Shown piece by piece: positions 1-5,450 of a stretch of DNA of 9,893 bases. A model generated the notes under the pieces. It was given only the letters and a program-made list of their open reading frames with translations, ran no database searches and was not told where the DNA came from. Source of the stretch: Mycobacterium sp. (lineage in GTDB: Bacteria > Actinomycetota > Actinomycetes > Mycobacteriales > Mycobacteriaceae); the NCBI GenBank assembly GCA_023264755.1, contig JAHFVB010000136.1, forward strand, positions 1 to 9,893. Direction: 5' to 3'. Numbering within the stretch: position 1 is the first letter of the stretch; each line of letters starts with the position of its first letter. The position numbers and the translations under genes were made by a program.

Positions 1-464
1 ATGGACCGCATCAGCAATCGTTGCGCCGACACTCCGTCGATGAGGGAGTGCTGGAACTTCACGTACACGGCGAACCGGCCGTCGGCCAGCCCCTCGATCA
101 GGTAGGCCTCCCACAGCGGTCGGTGCCGGTCGAGCAGGGTGCCGTGCAGCCGCGAGGTCAACTCCAACAGGCCACGGACCTTGCCCGGACGTGGCAACGC
201 CGAACGTCGGAGGTGGTAGTCCAGGTCGACGTCGTCGTCGAACGTCCAGGCGAGGCTCGAGATGCCGCCAAGGAGCCGGGCCGGATGCTTGCGGAACGTC
301 GGCTGGAAGTCGTCGCGCTTGGAGATGTCCTCGTAGAGGTCGCGCACGAAGTCCTCGCCCGCACCCTCCGGCGGCTCGAACAGGGACAGCCCGCCGACGT
401 GCATCGGATGCTCGCGGGACTCTCCGACCAGGAACAGGGAGTCGGTCGGCGAGATCAATTCCAT
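1..464 (-). CDS. Wax ester synthase / diacylglycerol acyltransferase (WS/DGAT family), 5' part only
   Basis: Only the first 154 codons are inside the window; the gene runs off the left edge. The protein opens with a WS/DGAT-type start (MELISPTDSLFLVGES), has the PLW motif at residues 117-119 (RHRPLWEAYLIEGL) and reaches the acyltransferase active-site motif at 138-144, which reads QHSLIDG. The family consensus is HHxxxDG, with the second His as general base; here that His (H139) and D143-G144 are kept, but the first His is Gln. Enzymes of this family move an acyl group from acyl-CoA to diacylglycerol or a fatty alcohol, making storage triacylglycerol or wax ester, usually at the membrane. The ATG at 464 has no Shine-Dalgarno, but a TAACGT -10 box lies 7 nt upstream, so the mRNA is probably leaderless. 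It is divergent from the hydrolase gene. Family call is firm; the substrate is not known. Confidence 0.88.
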   Translation of the reverse strand, partial: MELISPTDSLFLVGESREHPMHVGGLSLFEPPEGAGEDFVRDLYEDISKRDDFQPTFRKHPARLLGGISSLAWTFDDDVDLDYHLRRSALPRPGKVRGLLELTSRLHGTLLDRHRPLWEAYLIEGLADGRFAVYVKFQHSLIDGVSAQRLLMRS

Positions 465-471
465 GGCCGTG

Positions 472-477
472 ACGTTA
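472..477 (-). promoter_or_regulatory. SigA-type -10 box for a leaderless WS/DGAT transcript
   Basis: On the minus strand TAACGT matches the mycobacterial -10 pattern TANNNT and is separated by 7 nt from the ATG at 464. That would put the transcription start at or next to the A of the start codon. No purine-rich ribosome site precedes the ATG, which agrees with leaderless translation. The -35 region is weak (TCACAA, 18 nt further upstream). Confidence 0.45.
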
Positions 478-515
478 CTCACGCTCCCCGCGGATTTGTG
501 ACGACAACGAGGAAT

Positions 516-543
516 GGGTAGTGAGAAAGTTACCGACGGGTAG
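516..543 (+). promoter_or_regulatory. Possible SigF-like promoter of the hydrolase gene (weak)
   Basis: Two GGGTAG hexamers occur at 516-521 and 538-543. GGTAG at 517-521 is 16 nt from the second, and GATTT at 493-497 is 18 nt from the first; neither -35 fits the GGTTT consensus well. TAGGCT at 541-546 would also satisfy a SigA -10 (TANNNT). Start codon at 581 would leave a leader of about 30 nt that contains the ribosome site. Kept only as a candidate. Confidence 0.25.
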
Positions 544-580
544 GCTAGCCCGAAGGTGGGCACAGTCTGGAGGGCCACTC

Positions 581-1453
581 ATGACCGAACTGAAGTTCAT
601 CGACATCCATGGCGACCGAATAGCGGTCCGCGAGGCGGGCGCGGGCGAGCCGATCCTGCTGATTCACGGAATGGCCGGGAGCTCGCAGACCTGGCGCGCG
701 ATCATGCCGGCCCTCGCCAAGAAGTATCGGGTCATCGCCCCCGATCTACTGGGCCACGGACAATCGGCCAAACCTCGGAGTGACTACTCCCTGGGCGCCT
801 TCGCCGTCGGGTTGCGCGACATCCTGGACGAGCTCGAAGTCGAATCTGCGACCGTCATCGGTCACTCACTCGGTGGCGGAGTCGCGATGCAGTTCCTCTA
901 CCAACACCCCAGTTACTGCCGCCGGCTCGTGCTCATCAGCAGCGGCGGGCTGGGCCAGGACGTGGGGTTGATATTGCGTCTGCTGTCGGCCCCGGGCGCC
1001 GAACTGGTGATGCCGATCATCGCGCCGTCGCCGGTGCTGAAGGTCGGAGACCTGGTGCGGTCGTGGCTGAGCTCGCGTGGGCTTCGGTCACCGCGTGGCG
1101 CCGAGATCTGGAACGCCTACTCTTCGTTCTCCGACCCCCAGACCCGCGATGCCTTCCTGCGCACCCTGCGCTCGGTCGTCGACTACCGCGGTCAGGCCGT
1201 CAGCGCACTGAACCGGCTACAGCTGCGCTCGGAGTTGCCGACGCTGGCCATCTGGGGCGAGCAGGACACCATCATCCCGGTGGACCATGCCTACGCCGCG
1301 CTGCAGGCCAGGCCGGACTGTCGACTGGAAGTCCTGCCGGACGTCGGGCACTTCGCCCACGTCGAGGCGCCTGCCCTGGTGGCGGACCTCATCGACGAAT
1401 TCATCTCGACCACAATCGATTCGCCCGCGAACTCGATTCCCGGCTCGCAATAG
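581..1453 (+). CDS. Alpha/beta-hydrolase fold protein
   Basis: A 290-aa hydrolase with a complete catalytic set. The oxyanion-hole HG is at residues 29-30 (LLIHGMAG), the nucleophile elbow GHSLGG puts Ser96 in place, the acid is Asp229 in WGEQDTIIP, and His257 lies in DVGHFAHVEAP. A helical lid region fills about residues 125-200. No signal peptide, so cytosolic action is expected; such enzymes cleave esters, epoxides or C-C bonds and the sequence does not tell which. The frame stays open to an ATG at 521, but the ATG at 581 is preferred because GGAGGG (569-574) sits 6 nt before it and homology to the fold starts just after it. The neighbour on the left is a divergent acyltransferase, so a lipid ester substrate is possible but only inferred. 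Length is normal for the family. Confidence 0.9.
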   Translation: MTELKFIDIHGDRIAVREAGAGEPILLIHGMAGSSQTWRAIMPALAKKYRVIAPDLLGHGQSAKPRSDYSLGAFAVGLRDILDELEVESATVIGHSLGGGVAMQFLYQHPSYCRRLVLISSGGLGQDVGLILRLLSAPGAELVMPIIAPSPVLKVGDLVRSWLSSRGLRSPRGAEIWNAYSSFSDPQTRDAFLRTLRSVVDYRGQAVSALNRLQLRSELPTLAIWGEQDTIIPVDHAYAALQARPDCRLEVLPDVGHFAHVEAPALVADLIDEFISTTIDSPANSIPGSQ

Positions 1454-1462
1454 GCCAGAGGC

Positions 1463-1488
1463 GGTTCTGACCGCACCCGGGTGGGTAC
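1463..1488 (+). promoter_or_regulatory. SigF-type promoter of the 142-aa gene
   Basis: GGTTC (1463-1467), 15 nt spacer, GGGTAC (1483-1488) closely matches the mycobacterial SigF consensus (GGTTT, N15-17, GGGTA followed by a pyrimidine). Nine nt separate the -10 from the GTG at 1498, so the transcript is leaderless or has only a few leader bases. The element starts 10 bp after the stop codon of the hydrolase gene. Confidence 0.65.
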
Positions 1489-1496
1489 CCCTGGGG
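1474..1496 (+). repeat. Three overlapping palindromes at the promoter/start of the 142-aa gene
   Basis: CACCCGGGTG (1474-1483), GGGTACCC (1483-1490) and CCCC-T-GGGG (1488-1496) are each perfect inverted repeats and follow one another with shared ends. They cover the promoter spacer, the -10 and the presumed transcription start. They could be an operator, or a stem that ends the upstream hydrolase transcript, or chance in G/C-rich DNA. Confidence 0.4.
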
Positions 1497-1497
1497 C

Positions 1498-1926
1498 GTG
1501 ACTGAGCTACCGGAGGATCCGCGCGAGCGCGGCGTGGGATTGGCCGACGACACCGTCCGCGCTGTCGGCAAGGTCTCCGAAGCCCTCGAGTTCGTCGAAC
1601 GGGCCCGCGGTCACCTCTACGCGTTCCATCAACTCGTCGGCCATGCCGACCTGCTGCTGAGCGAGGCGTGCGACGAGCTCGACGCGGCCGGACACGGCGC
1701 CGTGGCCGGCCGGCTTCAGACCGAACTCGTCGGCCGCAACGTGCTGTCGGGCCGGTGGACGTTTCAAGTCGTCGAGGAATTCGACGATGGTTACTGGTCG
1801 CAGTTCCGTACCCACGAGCGCCGAGTGCTAGCAGAATTGCAGAACGGTGAGCGGCACGTATTCGAGGCCCGCATGAAGGAAGCGCGGCGCACCCCGTTCC
1901 AGCCCGGTCACGAAGCGGCCCCCTGA
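1498..1926 (+). CDS. Conserved-type hypothetical protein, 142 aa, SigF-promoter driven
   Basis: I do not recognise a named family. The protein is soluble, without signal peptide or membrane segment. Residues about 15-70 look like a long helical stretch (VRAVGKVSEALEFVERARGH, then HLYAFHQLVGHADLLLSEACDEL), followed by a conserved-looking middle (VGRNVLSGRWTFQVVEEFDDGYW, about 80-101) and a charged helical end (THERRVLAELQNGERHVFEARMKEARR). Four His and several Glu/Asp residues lie in the helices, but no metal or catalytic motif is clear. The GTG start is chosen because the SigF-like -10 ends 9 nt upstream and codon use is coding-like from there; no Shine-Dalgarno is visible. It lies directly before a second SigF-like gene (1995-2171), which suggests a stress or stationary-phase role, by inference from promoter type only. 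Confidence 0.75.
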   Translation: MTELPEDPRERGVGLADDTVRAVGKVSEALEFVERARGHLYAFHQLVGHADLLLSEACDELDAAGHGAVAGRLQTELVGRNVLSGRWTFQVVEEFDDGYWSQFRTHERRVLAELQNGERHVFEARMKEARRTPFQPGHEAAP

Positions 1927-1942
1927 GCCGATGCGCATGGGA

Positions 1943-1968
1943 CGTTTGCGTGGGGCTCGTTGGGGATA
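1943..1968 (+). promoter_or_regulatory. SigF-like promoter of the Rho_N mini-gene
   Basis: CGTTT (1943-1947), 15 nt spacer, GGGATA (1963-1968). It differs from the SigF consensus by C for G in the -35 and by a swapped TA in the -10, so it is weaker than the boxes at 1463 and 2955. Transcription from about 1976 would give an 18-20 nt leader that carries the AGGAGG site. A palindrome ATGCGCAT (1931-1938) lies just upstream. Confidence 0.45.
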
Positions 1969-1994
1969 CCCGCACACGACCTAGGAGGTCCACC

Positions 1995-2171
1995 ATGCAC
2001 ACGAGCGATACCAAGCAGGCCGATTCTCGCGGGCGGTCGACCGTCCGCAGGTCCGGGTCCTACGACTCCTGGACGGTAGCCGAACTGAAGGTGCGGGCCA
2101 GGGAGTTCGGGCTCACCGGGTACTCCGGATTGAACAAGAGCGACCTGATTGCCGAGCTGCGCAATCACTGA
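1995..2171 (+). CDS. 58-aa Rho termination factor N-terminal-like (Rho_N / SAP-fold) mini-protein
   Basis: A small basic protein. Residues 1-24 are polar and probably disordered (many Ser, Arg, Thr); residues 26-57 (WTVAELKVRAREFGL, then TGYSGLNKSDLIAELR) match the Rho_N / SAP helix-extended-loop-helix pattern: a first helix ELKxRAxExGL, a turn with Gly-Tyr-Ser, and a second helix NKSDLIAELR. In Rho and in stand-alone relatives this small fold binds nucleic acid or helps other proteins do so; which applies here is not known. The ATG at 1995 is chosen over the open frame from 1950 because a full AGGAGG (1983-1988) stands 6 nt before it, the best ribosome site in the window. It is preceded by a SigF-like promoter and is followed, 27 bp on, by the convergent HAD phosphatase gene. 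Confidence 0.8.
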   Translation: MHTSDTKQADSRGRSTVRRSGSYDSWTVAELKVRAREFGLTGYSGLNKSDLIAELRNH

Positions 2172-2175
2172 GCCT

Positions 2176-2193
2176 CCGGGCCGACGGCCGCGG
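2176..2193 (+). terminator. Possible hairpin between convergent genes
   Basis: CCGGGCC, loop GAC, then GGCC-G-CGG can form a 7-bp stem with one bulged G and no U tract. It fills most of the 27-bp gap between the Rho_N gene (stop 2171) and the convergent phosphatase gene (stop 2199). Such U-less stems are sometimes used in mycobacteria; the evidence here is position and fold only. Confidence 0.3.
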
Positions 2194-2198
2194 GTGAC

Positions 2199-2873
2199 TC
2201 ACGTGCCCACCAACGCCGCCAGTTCGGCGATCGGGCTCTGGTCGAGGTGGTCCAGTAGGTCCGCAGCGTTGTCCCACACCGTGGCGGCCCCCTCCGAGAG
2301 GAGCAGGTCGCGCGGAATTCCTCCGCTGAGCAGACCGATGCACTTCACCCCCGCGCGACCCGCGGCCCGGACGTCCCACACGGAGTCGCCCACGAAGACG
2401 GCTCGATCCGCATCGACGCCCGCCCGGTCGAGCGCCACCCGAACGATGTCCGGCTCCGGCTTGGCCGTGGCCACGTCGCCGGACGACGTCGCCGCCGACA
2501 CGAGGTCGTCGCGATCGAGCACCTTGCGGCAGTTCGACAGTTCGTCCTCGGGTGCCGACGAGGCCAGCACCACCTGCAGGCCCAGCTCGGCCATCCGGTC
2601 CAGCAGGGCGCGTGCCCCGGGAAGCGGCTCAAGCGCCCCACTGGATTCTCCGTAGAACTGCGAGTGCAGTTCCTTGGCCCGCTCGCCGATGTCGGCGCGG
2701 TCCAGCTCGGTCAGCAGCGCGTCGCCGTCCATGCCGATGAGCCGGTGAACTCGCCACGCCTCGACGGGCTGCCCGAGGGTGGCGAAGGCGCGCTGCCACG
2801 CGTGCACGTGCAGGTAGTTGGAATCCACGAGCGTTCCATCCACGTCGAGCAATACCGCAGGTCGTTTGGCCAT
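2199..2873 (-). CDS. HAD-superfamily phosphatase (phosphoglycolate phosphatase / beta-phosphoglucomutase-like)
   Basis: A 224-aa HAD hydrolase with all four motifs: motif I DVDGTLVDS with nucleophile Asp10 and acid/base Asp12; motif II Ser105-Ser106 in LASSAPED; motif III Lys138 in AKPEPD; motif IV GDSVWD with Asp163 and Asp167, which hold Mg2+. An alpha-helical cap (about residues 17-85) after motif I makes it a C1-cap member, the group with phosphoglycolate phosphatases and beta-phosphoglucomutases. The expected reaction is removal or shift of phosphate on a small metabolite in the cytosol; the substrate is open. The ATG at 2873 is chosen because the fold starts at once; the frame upstream to 3032 has no family match and runs through the divergent promoter. 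Ribosome site is poor (GGGGAA about 12 nt upstream). It is divergent from the glycosyltransferase operon. Confidence 0.9.
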   Translation of the reverse strand: MAKRPAVLLDVDGTLVDSNYLHVHAWQRAFATLGQPVEAWRVHRLIGMDGDALLTELDRADIGERAKELHSQFYGESSGALEPLPGARALLDRMAELGLQVVLASSAPEDELSNCRKVLDRDDLVSAATSSGDVATAKPEPDIVRVALDRAGVDADRAVFVGDSVWDVRAAGRAGVKCIGLLSGGIPRDLLLSEGAATVWDNAADLLDHLDQSPIAELAALVGT

Positions 2874-2878
2874 TGGTG

Positions 2879-2889
2879 GGGGATTCCCC
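2879..2889. repeat. Inverted repeat GGGGA-T-TCCCC before the HAD gene
   Basis: A perfect 11-bp dyad lies 6 bp upstream of the phosphatase start codon, across the place where its ribosome site should be. It may be a binding site or be without meaning. Confidence 0.25.
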
Positions 2890-2954
2890 GGTTCCGCCAG
2901 TCGAAACGAGGTCGAGGACCGTTGCCGCTCGTCGTGATTTGACGGGTGCACAAG

Positions 2955-2981
2955 CGTTTCTGGAAGTCCGACACCGGGTAA
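2955..2981 (+). promoter_or_regulatory. SigF-type promoter of the glycosyltransferase operon
   Basis: CGTTT (2955-2959), 16 nt spacer, GGGTAA (2976-2981): a strong match to the mycobacterial SigF consensus. As at the 142-aa gene, a GTG codon (2991) starts exactly 9 nt after the end of the -10. Transcription would start at about 2988-2991. Confidence 0.65.
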
Positions 2982-2990
2982 TCCGCCTGG

Positions 2991-3035
2991 GTGAGCGACC
3001 AATGGGCCCCGGTGTCTTCTGCTGCCCGGCAATGA
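2991..3035 (+). CDS. Candidate 14-codon leaderless leader ORF, coupled to the glycosyltransferase
   Basis: GTG at 2991 opens a short frame VSDQWAPVSSAARQ that ends with TGA at 3033-3035. The TGA overlaps the ATG at 3032 as ATGA, the same overlap style used between the downstream genes of this operon. The GTG is 9 nt from the SigF-like -10, so it could be translated as a leaderless start. This would explain how ribosomes reach the 3032 ATG, which has no Shine-Dalgarno. The peptide has no Cys or amino-acid run suggesting attenuation. Leaderless short leader ORFs are known to be frequent in mycobacteria; this one is inferred from geometry alone. Confidence 0.4.
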   Translation: MSDQWAPVSSAARQ

Positions 3036-3751
3036 CCTTCGACTACGACCGCGCGGTCGTCGTCATCCCCGCGCACAACGAGGCAGAACACCTTCCGCAC
3101 AGCCTGAAGGCAGTGGTGACGGCGGCGGCCTGTCTGCCCATCCCGGTAGTCACCGTGGTCGTGCTCGATGCCTGTGACGACGAAAGCCGGCGACTGGCAG
3201 GCAGTTTCGGAGCTGACGTCCACTTCGTGGAGGTCGACGTCCGCAATGTCGGCGCCGCGCGCGGGGCGGGCTTCGACTACGCGCAGAGGTTGTGCGCCGA
3301 GCAGCTGACCGAGGACTCCCGAATCTGGTACGCCACCACCGACGCCGACAGCCGGGTCGACGCGGATTGGTTGGTCCGGCAGTGCGAGTCCGGCTGCGAC
3401 ATGGTGCTCGGCGTGGTCCGGATCGCGAACTGGCGACGGGTCTCCGCCGCGGCCGCGATGGCCTATCTCAGGGCGTACCGAGCCAAGCGGCGTGGCCGCG
3501 ATCATGGCCACGTCCACGGTGCGAACATGGGCTTCCGGGCAGACGCATATCGGCAGGTCGGCGGATTCTCGGCCTTGCCGACCGGGGAGGACGTAGACCT
3601 GGTGCGGCGCTTCGAACAAGCGGGTTATCGCATCGACCGCGACGACCGGCTGTCGGTGGTGACGTCCGCTCGACAGGTGGGTCGCGCGCCCCGGGGCTTC
3701 GCCAAACACCTGCGCTCGGTGGGCAATCGGGTCGACCGGGAGCTGGCATGA
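3032..3751 (+). CDS. Family 2 (GT-A fold) glycosyltransferase
   Basis: A 239-aa GT2 enzyme. The N-terminal strand and nucleotide site read VVVIPAHNEAEHLP (9-22), the metal-binding DxD is D104-A-D106 in ATTDADSRVDADW, the acceptor side shows HVHGANMGFRADAY (160-173), and the catalytic-base region is GEDVDL (185-190). No clear transmembrane helix, so it is probably cytosolic or peripheral, unlike large processive synthases. It is expected to move a sugar from an NDP-sugar; donor and acceptor are unknown. The start at 3032 is favoured by the ATGA overlap with the leader ORF; an in-frame ATG at 3002, with GAG 6 nt upstream, is the alternative and adds 10 residues. Its stop overlaps the next gene's ATG (ATGA at 3748). 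First enzyme of a four-gene coupled operon. Confidence 0.88.
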   Translation: MTFDYDRAVVVIPAHNEAEHLPHSLKAVVTAAACLPIPVVTVVVLDACDDESRRLAGSFGADVHFVEVDVRNVGAARGAGFDYAQRLCAEQLTEDSRIWYATTDADSRVDADWLVRQCESGCDMVLGVVRIANWRRVSAAAAMAYLRAYRAKRRGRDHGHVHGANMGFRADAYRQVGGFSALPTGEDVDLVRRFEQAGYRIDRDDRLSVVTSARQVGRAPRGFAKHLRSVGNRVDRELA

Positions 3752-4689
3752 GCGTCGAATTGGTCTGGCGCTGGCTCGAAGCCGGCGAACTGGACCTGCC
3801 CGTCCCCGGCTCCGGCTACACCGGCAAGCGGTGGGCCAAGTTGGCCGCGCTCACCGAACACGACGTCGTCGCGGGCCGACTGGCCGAGGCACATGCCGAT
3901 GCGGCGGCGATCTTGACCGAGCTAGGAGGTCCCGCGCCGCAGGGCGGTCAGCTGTGGGGCGTATGGGCTGCAGAGGTCCCGGACGCCACGGTCGAGGCCC
4001 ACGAACGTGACGGGCACGTAGTCCTCGACGGCACCAAGGCCTGGTGTTCCGGCGCGGGCATCTGCACCCATGCCTTGGTCACTGCGAGGCGGAACGATGA
4101 CAGCCGAGGGCTTTACGCAGTCGACCTGAGCCAGCCCGAAGTGGTTGCCTTGGAACATAGTTGGCGCAACGCCGGCATGCGGGAGAGCGATACCAGGTCG
4201 GTTCGCTTCACCAACGCCACAGCGCTGCCCGTCGGACCGGCGGGGGGCTACCTGGAGCGCGCCGGCTTCTGGCATGGCGCCATCGGAGTGGCGGCGTGCT
4301 GGCTGGGCGGCGCCCGCGCCGTCGCCGCACCGCTCTACCGCGCCGTCGGCGACGAACACAGCCGCGCCGCGCATGACGTGCACGCGCACGCTCACTTGGG
4401 CGCAGTCGATTCGGCGTTGGCCGCGGCCGAGGCGATGTTGTGGTCGGCGGCCTGCGCCGTGGACGCCAACCCCGCTGCGGAGCGGGCCGAGCTACTCGCT
4501 CGACGGGTCCGCGCCGTCGTCGAACACGCCGTCGACGAGGCGATCACGCGGACCGGACGAGCGCTCGGCCCTGGGCCCTTGGCGCTGGACGGCATCCATG
4601 CCGGCCGCGTGGCCGATCTCGGCATGTACGTGCGACAGAGCCACGCCGAACGCGACCTGGCAGTGTTGGGCAGGGTGGCCGCGCGATGA
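3748..4689 (+). CDS. Acyl-CoA dehydrogenase-like protein, short and lacking the usual catalytic-base segment
   Basis: 313 aa, against about 380 for typical acyl-CoA dehydrogenases. The middle beta-domain is recognisable by VLDGTKAWCSGAGICTHALV (residues 92-111), the flavin/substrate region, and by AGMRESDTRSVRFTNA (142-157). A C-terminal four-helix part ends in MYVRQSHAERDLAVLG (293-308), like the last helix of the family. The N-terminal helical domain is shortened, and I see no segment like the YEGT loop that carries the catalytic Glu. It may bind FAD and a thioester or another substrate and act as an oxidase, desaturase or non-catalytic partner; this is open. Starts by ATGA overlap with the glycosyltransferase and ends by ATGA overlap with the deacetylase, so the proteins are probably made in fixed ratio. 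A longer open frame from 3292 overlaps the glycosyltransferase and is not used. Confidence 0.8.
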   Translation: MSVELVWRWLEAGELDLPVPGSGYTGKRWAKLAALTEHDVVAGRLAEAHADAAAILTELGGPAPQGGQLWGVWAAEVPDATVEAHERDGHVVLDGTKAWCSGAGICTHALVTARRNDDSRGLYAVDLSQPEVVALEHSWRNAGMRESDTRSVRFTNATALPVGPAGGYLERAGFWHGAIGVAACWLGGARAVAAPLYRAVGDEHSRAAHDVHAHAHLGAVDSALAAAEAMLWSAACAVDANPAAERAELLARRVRAVVEHAVDEAITRTGRALGPGPLALDGIHAGRVADLGMYVRQSHAERDLAVLGRVAAR

Positions 4690-5450
4690 CGTCGGGGGAG
4701 GGCGGCCACGGGGCCCGGCTCGCTGCTTCACCGGTGGCCGCCGGGGGCACGCCCACCTCGACGTGGCTGAGCTGGACCCGCGAGTTCCCGGAACTGACCC
4801 TCGACGACTGTCCGGGACTGTTCCTGGTCGCCCCGCATCCGGACGACGAGACCCTCGGATTCGGCGCGACGGCCGCCCTGCTGCGGGCGCGCGGCGTCGA
4901 CGTCACGGTGGTGTCGGTCAGCGACGGCGGAGGCGCGCAGCCTGGGCTCTCGCCCCTGGAACGGGTGTGGTTGGAGCGCGACCGCCGGGCCGAACTGGTG
5001 CGCGCGACCAAGGCTTTGGGGCTCGACGAGCCCACTTGTCTGGGGCTGCCCGACGGTGAGCTGTCCGCCCACGAGGCTCAGCTCACGGAGCTGCTCGGCG
5101 AACTGCTCGACTCCGGACCGCCGGGGGCATGGTGCGCAGCCACGTGGCGCGGTGACGGACACCCCGACCATGAAGCCACCGGGCGGGCGGCCGCCGCGGC
5201 GGCCGCCCGAAGCGGCGCGACGTTGCTGGAGTACCCGGTGTGGATGTGGCATTGGGCACGGCCCGACGACGAGGACGTGCCGTGGCAGCGGATGGTCACG
5301 ATGCCGGTCGATCCAGTCGCGTCTGCGCGAAAGCGCGCCGCCGCCAAGGTCTTCCAGACGCAGACGACCTCCGGTCCCGGGGGCGAACCGGTGCTGCCCC
5401 CAGCGGTGCTCCAGCGGTTGTTGCGCCTAGGCGAGGTGGCGTTCCGGTGA
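4686..5450 (+). CDS. PIG-L family zinc-dependent N-deacetylase
   Basis: 254 aa with the family hallmark PHPDDE at residues 50-55 (Zn ligands His51 and Asp54, general base Asp53) and the second zinc site GHPDH (158-162, His162). About 40 extra N-terminal residues of low complexity precede the fold, which starts at GLFLVAPHPDDE. PIG-L relatives (MshB, Mca, GlcNAc-PI deacetylase) remove acetyl or related acyl groups from an amino sugar or mycothiol-type conjugate, in the cytosol or at the membrane face. Here the neighbours suggest that the substrate is an N-acetylated sugar put on by the upstream glycosyltransferase; this is inference. ATG at 4686 overlaps the stop of the upstream gene (ATGA), and its TGA overlaps the GTG of the methyltransferase (GTGA at 5447). 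MshB and Mca are not excluded by motif but the operon context argues against them. Confidence 0.88.
   Translation: MTSGEGGHGARLAASPVAAGGTPTSTWLSWTREFPELTLDDCPGLFLVAPHPDDETLGFGATAALLRARGVDVTVVSVSDGGGAQPGLSPLERVWLERDRRAELVRATKALGLDEPTCLGLPDGELSAHEAQLTELLGELLDSGPPGAWCAATWRGDGHPDHEATGRAAAAAAARSGATLLEYPVWMWHWARPDDEDVPWQRMVTMPVDPVASARKRAAAKVFQTQTTSGPGGEPVLPPAVLQRLLRLGEVAFR

Noticed and set aside
1217..2014. Minus-strand open frame of 265 codons over the hydrolase end and the 142-aa gene
   Set aside because: Arg- and Pro-rich translation without domain signal, antisense to genes with good motifs or promoters.
2711..3709. Long minus-strand open frame (332 codons) antisense to the glycosyltransferase
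   Set aside because: It covers two well-supported genes and the divergent promoter, and its product has no family features; G/C-rich DNA commonly leaves such antisense frames open.
3292..3747. Upstream extension of the acyl-CoA-dehydrogenase-like gene
   Set aside because: It overlaps the glycosyltransferase fully and reads as Arg/Gly-rich non-protein; the ATGA start at 3748 fits the operon style.
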